Positions 11,606-23,097 are shown, counted from the first letter of the stretch. The stretch is 64,000 bases of DNA from Lytechinus pictus (GCF_037042905.1 NC_087257.1:29534001-29598000), one strand, 5' to 3'. The notes: a model not told the origin generated them from the letters alone. Numbers and translations: made by a program.

Positions 11606-11920
11606 ACAACCAAAGAGAGAGAGAGCGAGAGAAAGGGAAAGTAAAGGGGGGAATAGTGAAATGTTTTATTTTCTGAATATTATTCTATCCAGAAAAATTG
11701 TTTTTTTCGATCAATTTAAATGGTCCAAATTTTTGCTCGCTTGCATCCTTTTTTTTATAAATAGTTTTGCTACATCCGCCAAACCCGGCCCCCTTCAAAA
11801 CATTTGACTCACTACGCCACTGATAGAATGAGTCAAGGGAAAGAGGATACACTCATACATGTAATATATTTTTGGATTTATCTAATATTTTTCATTATAT
11901 TATCATAACATTTTATTTCT

Positions 11921-11930
11921 CATATTCCAG
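11921..11930 (+). other. 3' splice site before the UGT coding exon
   Basis: A T-rich tract leads into CATATTCCAG, and the sequence after it (11931-11979) is a 49-base leader containing an in-frame stop before the UGT ATG. This marks the start of the exon and places the promoter in an unlocated upstream exon. Confidence 0.6.
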
Positions 11931-11979
11931 CTATCCGGTACTGGTACTAGGAACATCTTCACAATAGAACCTCCTGAAA

Positions 11980-13596
11980 ATGTTGCGGAACAGGAAAGAA
12001 ATGCCGGGGTTGACCAGTGTTAGCATCATTAACATGATATTCATTGGCATTTCACTGACACGTTCCATCTCGTGTGAGGCATCCAATATACTGGTAAACC
12101 CCCTCATTGGCAAAGGTAGTCATTTCTACCTCTCAGCTGCCATTGGAGAACAACTCCTTACCCGGGGTCATAACCTAACCTATCTCGTCAGTAATGCATT
12201 CGAAGACCATGTCAGGCAGAGTTGTTTTGGTGAGATGTTCCACTATGAAGTATTTAAGCATACAATCCCCGTTGAGGACATTCACCAGCTCTTTTATAAT
12301 CTGAGCAGATCAATTTCTTCAAGAGGTCCAGGCAATGAGTACATGGTGAGTCGGATATTGTTTCAGACACAACAAAATGACTGCAATGCCATAATTGAAG
12401 ACGAAATCCTCATGACCCGTCTTCGATCTGCCGACTTCTCGTCACTATTGTTCGACTCAACCTGGGTTTGCGGCGCAATAATCGCAGAGGTTCTCAATCT
12501 TCCATACTTTGCAGTCGTTCCCTATCCCAGTCCTTGCTTCCACACAGCAAGTGAAGGTTCAGGCTTCAATCCAGCCATAGTACCGTCAATAATGACAGGT
12601 TTCTCCAGTGTCATGTCTTTCAAAGAGCGCTTATTCAACTCATTGTCTTTCTTAATTTACCATAACTTGGGTATACAAGTAACATTAAAGCCTTACAGAA
12701 CCCTATGTGCCAAATATGGTTTACCCGACCCATATGAACTTATAAAGAGGACAAAGATGTGGTTTGTGAACAGCGATTTTGTAGGAGAATATCCTTGTGC
12801 ATTACCACCTAATGTCATCCCAGTCGGTGGTCTTACAGCGAAGGATCCTGAACAACTCCCATCAGACATAGAGTCCTTTATCCAAGGGTCAGAAGAAGAC
12901 GGTATCATCATCTGTTCATTTGGCTCAATCCTGATCCTTGACGAATCAAACATGGCACTTATGAAGATGTTTGTGGATGCCTTCGCTAGGTTACCTCAAA
13001 GAATCATCTGGCTCTTGAAGACATCTCCATCCTTTCCAATCCCGTCAAGTATTAAGATTGTCCCATGGTTGTCTCAGAATGATATCCTTGGACACCCTCA
13101 GACAAAAGCTATTTTCTTTCACGGTGGTCACAACAGCTACTATGAAGCTCTCTATCATGGTGTTCCTGCAGTCGTCATGCCTATCCTCGCAGACCAACAT
13201 GATGTGTCAAGTAGAATCGTAAACTTTGGATTGGGACTCAAGTTGAATAAAGACATTATAACATCAGATTTTATCTACGAGGCACTACATGAAGTGACTT
13301 CTAACAGCGCCTACTATCAAACGGCCAAAATGATGTCGGCAAATTTTCGGAATCGGCCAATGAAGCCTGCTGAACGGGCAGCATTTTGGATTGACCATGC
13401 TATCAAACATGGTACTGACAATCTTAAGTTAACTGGAGACTCTTTGAACATTTTCCAATACTACCTCCTCGACGTTATAGTTTTTATATTTATCTTAATA
13501 TTTTTGTCTTTTTACTTTGCAATCAAATGCATTAAGATGACTTTTAGTAAATTATATTGTTTTGTACATATTCCGACAAAGAAGAAAACTGAATGA
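11980..13596 (+). CDS. UDP-glycosyltransferase (UGT, GT1 family), single coding exon
   Basis: A 538-residue protein of normal UGT length. A hydrophobic signal peptide ends at about residue 33. The likely catalytic dyad is His48 (GKGSHFYL) and Asp159 (LLFDSTW). The C-terminal donor-binding half carries the UGT signature, with W363, HGG at 381-383 (FFHGGHNSYYEALYHGVP) and DQ at 405-406. A membrane anchor spans about 499-515, followed by a cytosolic tail ending KKTE, a dilysine ER-retrieval motif. It therefore sits in the ER membrane with its active site in the lumen and transfers a sugar from a UDP-sugar to small lipophilic acceptors. The acceptor cannot be told from sequence. An in-frame TAG lies five codons before this ATG (11965-11967). 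A splice acceptor (TTCCAG, to 11930) implies at least one upstream non-coding exon. The signature starts WLSQND where many family members have WxPQ. No frameshift; apparently functional. Confidence 0.95.
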   Translation: MLRNRKEMPGLTSVSIINMIFIGISLTRSISCEASNILVNPLIGKGSHFYLSAAIGEQLLTRGHNLTYLVSNAFEDHVRQSCFGEMFHYEVFKHTIPVEDIHQLFYNLSRSISSRGPGNEYMVSRILFQTQQNDCNAIIEDEILMTRLRSADFSSLLFDSTWVCGAIIAEVLNLPYFAVVPYPSPCFHTASEGSGFNPAIVPSIMTGFSSVMSFKERLFNSLSFLIYHNLGIQVTLKPYRTLCAKYGLPDPYELIKRTKMWFVNSDFVGEYPCALPPNVIPVGGLTAKDPEQLPSDIESFIQGSEEDGIIICSFGSILILDESNMALMKMFVDAFARLPQRIIWLLKTSPSFPIPSSIKIVPWLSQNDILGHPQTKAIFFHGGHNSYYEALYHGVPAVVMPILADQHDVSSRIVNFGLGLKLNKDIITSDFIYEALHEVTSNSAYYQTAKMMSANFRNRPMKPAERAAFWIDHAIKHGTDNLKLTGDSLNIFQYYLLDVIVFIFILIFLSFYFAIKCIKMTFSKLYCFVHIPTKKKTE

Positions 13597-14696
13597 AGAA
13601 CTATCACGTTAATTAATGTTTACAGATATTCAACACTTCTAGAATATTATTACAAGCCTCCTTTGTATATTTTGGTTCATCATCATCATCTGCTGTAATC
13701 TTCAAAGGGCTCTGCAGCCTATCTCGAAGATGAATGGATATGTCACAATAATGAAATGTAAAATAGCCTTAAAAACGGACATACTGAAGCTTTTCGACAT
13801 GCACTCATTGGAGTAAAATCGCATGAATGACTAAAACACGATAGAGCAAAACAATACATAACAGAACCGAAACCAGATAATGGACGCTAAAATGGCGAGC
13901 CGTGATTGCATGCTGTCAAGTTAGGTACAAGTTACGCTTGGTATATTGAAATGTGTAAAATGCGCAATATATTAGAGTGTAATCAGTTTGTCATGGATAA
14001 ACGTTAATTCTTTTTTAAATGCCAACCTTAGAGGCATATTAATTATGATGAATATCTATTCATAAAGTAATAATATCTGTACGGATAGAGCATCACTATA
14101 GCGTTCTGGCAAATACATGACTCTTTGGTTGAAAATTTTTCATGTTCACATGAAAACCAAAAGAAATATTCGACGTCACGGACGTACGAGATAGAAATTC
14201 TTGTTGAAGCACAAATTTCCAGTTCTTCTTTATTTTAATAAATACAATTTTTTTTCCGACACTCGGCCTGCTGATAAATAGTGCAAATAATTATCCATGT
14301 CAGCACTTTCTAGGAAACATAATAATAATGAAGTTTGAATATGAGAAACCACGATTGAGTTTCTATTATGGACTGACAGAATGAGCATGTTAGGGTGACA
14401 ACAGCTTGTAAAAGGTGATGGGGCAATAAAAAGAGCGACATAACAATATACATGTATTATATTTTAATATTTTTATCGGTCCCCACCCCCTTCTCTCTCT
14501 CCCCCTCTCTCTCCCCTTCCCCCTCTCTGATCCCTCGTACCCTCTTTTAAATCGACTTTTAGAATATGGTTGGCTTCTTAAATATTTTGATCACATGCTT
14601 TAAGCACAATGGTTTACTGTGAGAAGGGAAATATAAGAATAACATTTGGGGAGGAGAGGCGGCAGAGCACTTCGTAAATGAAGTCACTAAAAACCT
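13597..14696. other. intergenic downstream of the UGT gene
   Basis: No gene recognised. A CT-rich microsatellite lies at 14490-14526. No close canonical poly(A) signal follows the UGT stop; the first clear AATAAA is about 640 bases away near 14238, so the true 3' end is uncertain. Confidence 0.4.
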
Positions 14697-15267
14697 TCAA
14701 AGGGGTACTACGGCCTGAAAATACTTATATTGAGATAATTAGAACGAAATTTACAAAGCAAAATGCTGAAAATTTCATCAAAATCGGATAAAAACTAAAT
14801 TATTGAAGTTTAAAGTTAAGCATTATTTTGTGGAAATAGTTATATGAACGTCATCATGAATATTCATTAGGTGGGCTGTTATAAATGAAATTTTTTTTCT
14901 TTCACTTTTTTCAACGTGTGAATAATGTGTCTCCTCTATAATGAAATAAGTTGCAGCAATGAATATCTAATGCACTAAATCAGTTATAAATCCAATTCTT
15001 TCAGTTCTTGGTAGAAAACATTTGAATAAATTAATTTCATATAATAAACTACAAAAGAACAAGTGGGGATATGACATCATCAATTTGCTCATTGAATATT
15101 CATTAAGACATGCCTAGAACTGTTTCACCGGAATAATGCAAATCTTTAAAATGCTATAACTATGCTATTCGTTGTCCGATTGGGATCAAATTTTCAGTTT
15201 TTTGTTCGTATGATTTTTCTTTATCTGTTTAAATCATATCATTTTCAGCCAGGAGCATCCCTTTGAA
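14697..15267. mobile_element. foldback MITE, about 570 bp, TTCAAAGGG ends
   Basis: The left end TTCAAAGGGGTACTACGGCC and the right end, which reads ATTTTCAGCCAGGAGC and then ATCCCTTTGAA, are inverted copies over about 27 bases. It resembles the TTAAAGGGG foldback family elsewhere in the window in length and in its inner ATAACT/AGTTAT blocks. No coding sequence. Confidence 0.7.
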
Positions 15268-15344
15268 AAAAAGAAAATATTGATATATATCATTCTGTAC
15301 ATTTTCCCAATAATTGAGGGTTCTGAATGACCTCATCAAGAGAG

Positions 15345-15465
15345 GATAATGAGGGGAGGATGAGGATGCGAGGGGGGAGGACTGGAGGCGATGAGGGGGA
15401 GGAGGAGGAAGTGTAGGAGGGGATCGAGAAGGGGATGAGGAAGAAGAACAAGCTTAGGGGGTGAG
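15345..15465 (+). repeat. purine-rich GAG/GGA low-complexity tract
   Basis: About 120 bases of nearly pure G and A with irregular GAGGA units. Any open frame across it is compositional. Confidence 0.85.
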
Positions 15466-15543
15466 AGGGATATTATTTTTAATAAAAGCGTGGGGGTGCC
15501 ACATGAGGCAATATAAACAATAACAATAATGAAAATGAAGAGC

Positions 15544-16358
15544 TCACTTGCAAAAGGGGTTATAGGTCCATTTTTCATCAAATTTGATTTTCATATCTGA
15601 ATGTATAGATTTTTAGTAGCTCTATAAGATGATACCAAAGAAAAGTTGAAATTCCTATTAAAAATGGAACTAAAATGGCAAAGAAAAATCCCTTTTTTTC
15701 AAAAGAGGTTAGGTCCATTTCAGTTTAGTTGCAAAAGGGGTTAGCTCCACACAGATTTTTTTTGGGAAAAGAATATCTTAAAAAATATAAAGACAGGTAG
15801 ATTTCTCTCACATACCCAATTTTATGTTCTCATGGTAGGGTATCATGAAAATTCAGTTTCGCATAAGAATATTGCAATATGGGAGAATTAAAAAAATGAT
15901 ATTCTTCAGAGTGGACCTAACCCCTTTTGTAACCAAACTCTTCTGAAGAACTTATTTGTCAAAAGGTGTTAGGTCCATTTTTCATAAATTTTATTTTTTT
16001 CTGTCTCTAAACCTCTAAATTCTTAGTCACTCTGATGATACTAAATACAATTTAAATGAAAACGTGAATGAAAGTGGCAAAGAAAAATCACCTTTTTAAT
16101 CAAAAGAGATTGGAGTCATTTCAGTTTACTTGCAAAAGGGGTTAGGTTCACAATGATAATTTTTTTTTTAATGTATAGAAAAAGAATGAAGACAGGTAGA
16201 TTTCTTTTATACCCAACTTTATGTTCACATGATGGGGTAGTACATCATGACAATAATAGTTTCTCATAAGAATATTGCAATAAGTGAGAATAAAAAACAT
16301 TTTTTTCTCGGAATGGTCCAAAGTGGTCCTAATCCCTTTTGCAAATAAACTCTTCAAA
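15544..16358. repeat. tandem dimer of a unit of about 410 bp with inverted ends
   Basis: Two diverged copies lie head to tail: 15544-15945 and 15955-16358. Each begins near CAAAAGGGGTTAGGTCCATT, carries an internal copy of the same motif about 170 bases in, and ends with its inverted form (GGACCTAACCCCTTTTG in the first, degraded in the second). The units share order and spacing throughout. No coding capacity. Probably a non-autonomous DNA element duplicated in tandem. Confidence 0.8.
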
Positions 16359-16368
16359 TATTAATAAT

Positions 16369-16500
16369 AGTAATTATAATAATGATAATAATGATGATAA
16401 TCATCATCATCATCATCATCATCATAGTGCGTACTTATATATAGTCATGTATAGCGCACAGGTCCACCTTCCGGTGCTCCTGGCGCTTCAAGGCATAAAT
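16369..16500 (-). mobile_element. SINE 3' fragment with ATC microsatellite
   Basis: On the minus strand the sequence resembles the 3' half of the tRNA-derived SINE at 57195-57462 (GGAGCACC, then GGTGGA and TGCGC.ATA), followed by an ATC/ATAAT simple repeat at 16369-16427. The tRNA-like head is missing. Confidence 0.5.
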
Positions 16501-16921
16501 ATACATGCCTACACATGAACAATGATTGAAATAGAAATCTGATTCCCCTGAACACGATACGCTATTAAAATGAGAGAGGAACAAATAAGTTTTCAATTGG
16601 GACGTGTATGTTTCTGTTGATGAAAGTAGAAGTATGGATTCCCTCAAATGTGGTTGTGAAATCCCCTACCCATCCTGATGATGAATTTCACTTACTTATA
16701 TGCGAGGTATAATTAAGTATTATTTGGATCCTAGTATGATGAAGTTGTGTCGTATTTGATAAGTTTTCCGTTATCTTTTAAGTGTTTCTATGTCGTACAA
16801 TGTTTTGCAAATTTTGTTGTGTTATATTGTACATTATGTTATAACATATTGCTTTTAATTTTTGTAATTCGGCTTTATGCCGAGATTGGAAATTTTGAAT
16901 GAATGAGTAAAACGGGTATTT

Positions 16922-17206
16922 CATATCAGTTCAGTTCAATTTTATTTTCTCAGCATAAAAAATGATATATAGGTATACAATATGTACAGGAATGACAAAT
17001 AATATCAGAGAAAATTGGAAACTACCGAAAAGTTTATAAAAACTCGTGAGTAGTAGTTCCCAGTACATTGAATGACAATAACATTGGATGAAAAAAAAAT
17101 GCACACACAGCATCAACAAACACCAGCAAACACACAAGGAGGGTGGGGCGGTAAATGTATGACATTTCGGCAAGGAGAAAGGAAACAAATTATTTTGCAT
17201 ATTCAT
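16922..17206 (-). mobile_element. possible retroelement 3' tail
   Basis: Begins with repeated TCAGT/TCAAT units and then AT-rich sequence, the same style as the tail at 2637-2700. No coding motif. Called only because of this resemblance. Confidence 0.3.
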
Positions 17207-17599
17207 TTATATACATTATTTTAACTTGAGATATATTTTGAGATTTGTTTCACCCCTCCCTTAAATACAATGAAAATTTTATTTCGTATTTCATTTTACA
17301 GCTGGAGTATAATATGGGATCCACCCCACCTGACAGCATTACTTACTATTAAAAATATATATTAGGCCCAAGACCCCATTTTTGTCAGTTTTCGATTTTT
17401 TTTTTGAGAAACTGAAGGAAAATGGGAAGATGTCCCTAACTTTTGGCGACACTGCTGGGGAAGAAAAGAAGGAAAGAGAGAAGACGAAGAGGGGATACAA
17501 AGAGGTGGATAAAAGCTTATTTATCCTCCTCTTTGATGATCGAATCTAGTCATGTTTTATTGACGATCTCTCTGATGTTGTCAGAGTAGTAAATAAATC

Positions 17600-17961
17600 A
17601 ATAACTCTGGATATAGCGCCCTCAGTTTTCGAACAACAAAAGTAAACAACTCTCGCATACGCAGTGTCTGGCAGTGGAGGGTTCTCGACGTCTTTTTTTT
17701 CTAATGTGAGTAATATTTTACGTTTAAAAGACGAATGATAAAAAACAAAATAGTTTAATTTAAGTTAGGGAACTGCCAGAGGATGAACGTAATTAATTTC
17801 CTAGTCATTTTCATGAATTGTTTTTGTTTGTCTGCGTTTGAAAATTCGAGTCGAGTTCGTCCGTATCTCGGTTTCTCGCAACTGCTTCGGCCGGTTAACT
17901 TGCCGGTGTCGGGTCGCGCTAGGAGTATTGTGGGTGTGCTATCAATATGAGACGGAGTAGC
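17600..17961 (+). promoter_or_regulatory. candidate CpG-rich promoter or first exon upstream of SNAP47
   Basis: This stretch is richer in GC and CpG than its surroundings (for example TCGAGTCGAGTTCGTCCG near 17848). It contains a good splice donor, AATGTGAGTAAT at about 17702-17713. SNAP47 has a splice acceptor just before its ATG, so a 5' UTR exon must exist upstream on the plus strand. The link between the two is inference; two transposon copies lie between them. Confidence 0.25.
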
Positions 17962-19023
17962 CAGGGGACCGTTTCTCAATACATGGACCAGTTGTCATAT
18001 CTTTATCCACCAACCACGGAGTTAGTTCCAATCTTACTAAACCTGTTTCTCGAAAGGCTTCCTAACTAGAAATAGAATACCTTGAGGCTTGATATCAATA
18101 CTATCGGTAAAACTGTAAAAGAGCAGACGAGACGTAGCCTTAGAGTTAGACTTAGTCACAAAATATCATTATTTTCAAAAAGAAAAATTATGACAAAATT
18201 GCAAATATTGTGATGAATTGGGAAATAAATCTTTTCAAAATAATAGCACAGGTGAATTATGCATCATACATACTTAGACCATGAAGACTGGAGCATTAAA
18301 TTGCATTGAAAATTGAATTATGAATAATTCATTTCATGACTAAGAATCTTAGATAAGAAATCCCTTGTGGACGTTGAGATAGGTACCCCCGGGATATCCA
18401 ATTTTAATAGTTTACGAAAGTAAACCATAACGGTTTTCTTTGTAAATTGATGAAAATTTTACGGTCTTTTACGATTCCAATTTCCAAATGTCATCAAAAT
18501 CAAAATTGATACCGAAACATACGATATTTGACAAATTATATCCATAAATTAGAGATAGAATTTATCCAACTGTTAATAGGGGTCTGAAAACAACAAATAC
18601 GAGTTCAGTTATGGATGGCCTGACGTGGTAGAATCTTTATCGATTAAATCATTTTACTATTTCAAAATGAATGGTTTTGTGGCGTTTTGCCAGCAGTTTT
18701 TATAGTTTCTTTGTATTACAATTATCATTGAATGCATTATCCCACTTGCTCTGTGATGTAATTTCAACCTCTATGATTGATTACGTAAGATTATAATTTT
18801 AAAATTTCTAGGCACTTTTGCATGTCATAGTCTACCCACGTGATGCCACTATGTCATTAAGAAAGAAGTTATGACAGGTTCGGAGGTGTCATAAATATTT
18901 AGTGAGGTTGTTGTACCCGATCTTGGTAAAGAGGGCTTCGTGAAACGGTTAGTGGACAAGTAGCTCACTATCTCCGATTTAGTCAAGAAGTTAGACTTAT
19001 GACGGTGTTGAGAAACGGGCCCC
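17962..19023. mobile_element. TIR element copy A, about 1.06 kb
   Basis: The left end CAGGGGACCGTTTCTCAA and the right end TTGAGAAACGGGCCCCAG are inverted copies. The subterminal sequence (ATCTTTATCCACCAACCACG on the left, TCCGATTTAGTCAAGAAG on the right) is shared with copy B directly downstream. No transposase. It has a poorer left terminus than copy B. Confidence 0.8.
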
Positions 19024-20593
19024 AGGGGCCTGTTTCTCAACACCTGGACAAGTTAGTCATATCTTTATCCATCAACCACGGAGTTAGTTCCAATCTTACT
19101 AAACCCGTTTCACGAAAGGCTTCCTAACTAGAATACCTTGATATCGATACTATCGGTGAAAAGAGCAGACGAGACGTAACCTTACTTAGTCACAAAATAT
19201 CATATACGGTACCGGTATTTCAATTTTCAAAAATAAAAATTATGACAAAATTTAATTGCAAATATTTTGATGAATTGAGAATATATCTTTTCAAAATAAT
19301 AGCAGAGGTAAATTATACATCATACATACTTAAACCATTAAGATTAGAACATTCAATTACTGAGAAAATGAAATTATGAATAATTCATTTCATGACTAAA
19401 AAATCACATGCGGACGCACTCATTCAATGAACAAGGTTATGATATAACCTTGTTCTCAGTTATATCTCCATGTGTGGCAAAATAAGGATGGCAATGTTTG
19501 GCTTATTTTCTCTTTTTCTTTGGGACAAATGCTTGATTTTTTTACACTGACAGTTTCCATTACACCTATTCTTCATACAACTTGGCCCTTAAGTAAATTT
19601 GATTCTTTAAATTATTTTTTTCTTAATTAAAAATAGAGATAAAAAAATGAAAATTTTCTTGCCATATTATTTTCCACCAATAGAGGGCGTACACAAAAAT
19701 ATGCCCAAAATTCAAGTTTTTGAGCGCTCTAGTGAATACAAAAATTATTCCCAAGTTACTTATGAAAAATAAATTGCAACTGTATGGAAATTAGTAATTT
19801 TGGTCACAAATATGATATTTTAATGATTTTTTTAAGTGTGTGCTCTGTACAGCATTGGCATACCATAGTCCTTCCTGTAGATTCCCCACAGGCAGGGTGG
19901 TTGCAGTGAACAAGTGTGCGGACGTTGAGATGGGTACCGGGTATCAAATTTTGATAGTTTATGGAAGTATGGTAGTAAACCATAATGGTTTTCTTTGTAT
20001 AATGATGATGATTATGCGGTTCTTTATGATTCCAAACATCATAAAAATATAGTTTAACATAAGTTGTTGAAATATTTACATACCGAAACATACGATTTGA
20101 CAAATTATATGCATAAATTATCGATGTAATTTATCCAAATGTTAATAGGGGTCTGAAAACAACAAATACGAGTCCAGTTATGGATGGCCTGACGTGGTGG
20201 AATCTTTATTGATTCAATTATTTTACTTTTTCAAAATGGATGGAATAGTGGCATTTTAACAACAGTTTTTAGTTTATTTTTATTTCAATAATCATCGAAT
20301 GATCTATCCCACTTGTTTTGCGATGTAATTTCAACTGCTAAGATTGATTATGAAATATGATAATTTTCAAACTTCGAGGCACTTTTGCATGGCATAGTCT
20401 ACCCACGTGATGCCACTACGTCATTAAGAAAGAAGTTATGACAGGTTCGGAGGTGTCATAAATATTTAGTGAGGTTGTTGAACCTGATCTTGGCAAAGAA
20501 GGCTTCGTGAAACGGTTTGCGGACAAGTAGCTCACTATCTCCGATTCAGTCAAGATGTTAGACTTATGATGGTGTTGAGAAACAGGCCCCTGG
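19023..20593. mobile_element. TIR element copy B, about 1.57 kb, head to tail with copy A
   Basis: The ends CAGGGGCCTGTTTCTCAACA and TGTTGAGAAACAGGCCCCTG are near-perfect inverted repeats. The body follows copy A closely except for a 500-bp insertion at 19417-19916. At the A/B junction (about 19008-19045) the right end of A and the left end of B form a long palindrome. B therefore abuts A with almost no spacer. Confidence 0.85.
19417..19916. mobile_element. nested 500-bp insertion in copy B with 8-bp TSD
   Basis: TGCGGACG occurs on both sides (19409-19416 and 19917-19924), while copy A has a single GTGGACG at the equivalent place. The insert ends CACTCATTCAATGAAC and, inverted, CACTTGTTCACTGCAA are similar TIRs. 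This is an empty-site/filled-site pair inside one window. The 8-bp duplication fits hAT. No transposase. Confidence 0.8.
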
Positions 20594-20781
20594 TTAATCT
20601 CCACGGTGCCAGGGACACCAAGCCTTTGCAGTACACCGTCATTTTCCCCACGATTAAACTGAAGCTCCTCAAAATCACAAATTTTCTTTTAGGGTTTTAG
20701 CCCAAACTTGTCTTAAATAAATGGGCCACAATATCCTTTTAACCCTTTTGGCCAAAATTTTTATAGTTTAAACACAAAATT

Positions 20782-21115
20782 ACACGTTAAATTTATAAAA
20801 ACTTTGTAAGAAGATGAGCATTTACTCACAGATGTTATTGTCTGTCTTGATAAATATCAGGAATCTCACCTCGATGCTAAATCCTGCTTCACCTGGTCGT
20901 TTAGCGTGCGGGATAAATAGCATCGAGGTGAGATTCATGATATTTATCGGCAAATTCACACATTTTTTATCTAGCACCGCTCATGATTTTGCCACCCTCA
21001 AGACGCGTCTGGTATACTGTAGGCTACAATAACAAAGTCAAAGAAGACAAGATGGTGATAATTACATGTGAGTAAATGCTCATCTTCTTACAAAGTTTTT
21101 ATAAATTCAACATGT
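20782..21115. repeat. nested inverted repeats upstream of SNAP47
   Basis: Outer arms of about 48 bp (20782-20829 and 21068-21115) are near-perfect inverted copies around AAACTTTGTAAGAAGATGAG. Inside lie second arms of 31 bp (20849-20879 and 20918-20948, around CTCACCTCGATGCTA). The structure could fold into a double cruciform or be a MITE nested in a MITE. It ends about 145 bases before the SNAP47 ATG. Confidence 0.85.
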
Positions 21116-21260
21116 AATTTTTTTTTCATGATTGCATCCATATTGTTTTTGACATACTGATTCTACCTTGTGGCATTGAATTTGTTTTGCTATACTTTCT
21201 ATCTTTTATCATAAATAGGTAGCTGATTATTCTCTTTGAGTATTGGCAGTTGGCACCATC

Positions 21261-23097
21261 ATGGCGTTGAAAGGACTTGGTAATCTTCCAGTGGTACGGC
21301 GATGGAATGTTACCTACTTCATGGAAAGTGACAAGAAGTGGCTCAGAGGAGACTTGGTTCTCTCCAACTTAAATCTATCCTTCCAAGAGTTACCTTCTGG
21401 AAGAATCCTCCTAACCATAGACCTAGACTCCATTACAGATGTGAAGTTGGAGAGGGCATGGATGGGGTACAAGTCTTTGGTGGTGTTGGCTGGATCAAGG
21501 AAGTTCTGGTTCTCATCATTCGCCAACTCACAGTGTGTCCGGAAGGTCCTTTTGCACTTCATCAAAGAAACACTGTTTATTCATCAGAAGACTGGTGGGA
21601 CTGTACCAACAGGAAATGGAGGAGGGGGTGGTACCAGCAAACTTGGACGGGAGTTGCTGTCCATTGCTCATGACTCTGAGAGAACACTATCTGAAGCAGC
21701 ATCGCAGCTTGTCAACCAAGGGGAGCAGATTGATGATGGCTTTAAGACAATGGATCTTATCCACAAGGATCTAGGCATTGCAAGGCAGAACATATCTTAT
21801 CTTGAATCTTGGCTCGGTCACTGGCATGTTTGCCTAGATGACATCCAGCCACAGGCATCTAAGACTCCTAACCAGATGCTACCAATAAACGAGATTCCAG
21901 AATATCCAGTTATTTACAAATTAAGAAAAAAGGAAGAGGAATCGGGGTTGCTCAGGGTGTCTCCTGATGGGGTTGCTGTGTGCAACGAACAAAGAACAGT
22001 TTTGCAATTCACCTACAGAGAGATAAGCGTTATCAGTGTTTGCACCCCATGGTCGTTCATTATCACAAGGAGGAGGATGGGGGAGCCAGACATCACATGC
22101 CAAATCACAAGTGCAAAGGTCATCTCAATATTGAAGGTCATGGGGTCAAAGGTCAAAGAGAAGATAGACTATGATGAACCAGAAAGTGTTGATTTCATTT
22201 CTCACCAGGCTGTAGGAGATAGAGTGAACAAAAAGAAAGGACTTCTCTGTAGTCAAGGTGAGGTATTTCTTGTATATTAGACTCAAAATTAATATTGTTT
22301 TCACTATAATGAATTTGTATACTTTAAGAGAAAAATCTTTAGCCTTGTAGTTTTCAAAGAATTGAAATTCAGAATAAAGTTTCAAATGTAAGAGCTTCTG
22401 TCAGCGAGCTCTTATTTATGAAAAGTTTAAAGTTTAAGATATGGTGCATGGTGGGAGGTGAATTTGGCCACTCTCCTTTAAAAGGAACAAAACTGGATGA
22501 AAACTTCAGATTACTGACTCAGTGACTCATTTATGTTTATAAGTCTGTCATTTCATCTGTAAATTGTCGTATGATGATAAATTTGGAACGATGTTTCCAA
22601 ACTGAAAGTTGACCATTCATTGAAATATTTGAACAGTACTATTGTGGGCACTGTATGATCATACTTGTTATCACCGAAAAGTTAGAAGTACCAAGTTCTT
22701 TCAAAGAAAATTTTTATCTCGGGTGGCTGAGAAGAAATTTGTAAAATATGAGTGCCAATTACAAGTTTCTTTGAAATGGAACTCTGTGCTTGGGAAGGCT
22801 TTACACATGAAGATTATGTTCCATTTCTTGTATCTAGATTCAAGAGGATCCTCCGATGGTTTCCAAGATGGGGGTGTAATTGAGGGGCAGTCACAATTGA
22901 CTTGTTCTTCAGACTTGGTCACAGAGAGTGAAGCTGCTGAACTGAACAATGTACTGAAAGATGTCAAGACACTGGCACTGGGCATCAACACCGAGCTAGA
23001 CGTCCAGAACGAGAAGATTTCACAGCTAACAGACGATGTCAATGATGTCACAGAGGACGTAAGCAAGAACAACAAGAGAATGCAGAAGCTTCTTTAG
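21261..23097 (+). CDS. SNAP47: SNAP47, Qb/Qc-SNARE protein (2 coding exons)
   Basis: Coding join 21261-22257, 22838-23097, total 418 residues (vertebrate forms about 460). The phase-1 junction (TCAAG^GTGAGG to ATCTAG^ATTC) reads through cleanly. Order: N-terminal PH-like region (about 1-110), Gly-rich spacer (about 112-125), first SNARE motif (about 130-190, zero-layer Gln156 in GEQIDDG), second PH/GRAM-like region (about 205-315), second SNARE motif (about 362-418, zero-layer Gln389 in ELDVQNEKISQLTDD). The inter-SNARE linker lacks the cysteine cluster used for palmitoylation in SNAP25, as known for SNAP47. It should supply two helices to intracellular SNARE bundles. The ATG at 21261 has a good context (ACCATCATGG); a TATTGGCAG acceptor ends at 21249, so the 5' UTR is spliced. 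The nearest AATAAA (23275) lies in a downstream repeat. Confidence 0.95.

Noticed and set aside
11188-11609. Open frames on the minus strand with Ile-Tyr and Cys-Val repeats
   Set aside because: Most of each frame is AT and AC microsatellite; only the short LINE-tail segment is meaningful and is recorded as such.
21243-21260. Upstream extension of SNAP47 by six codons
   Set aside because: The upstream codon is TTG and part of it lies on the intron side of a probable acceptor; the ATG at 21261 has a proper context.
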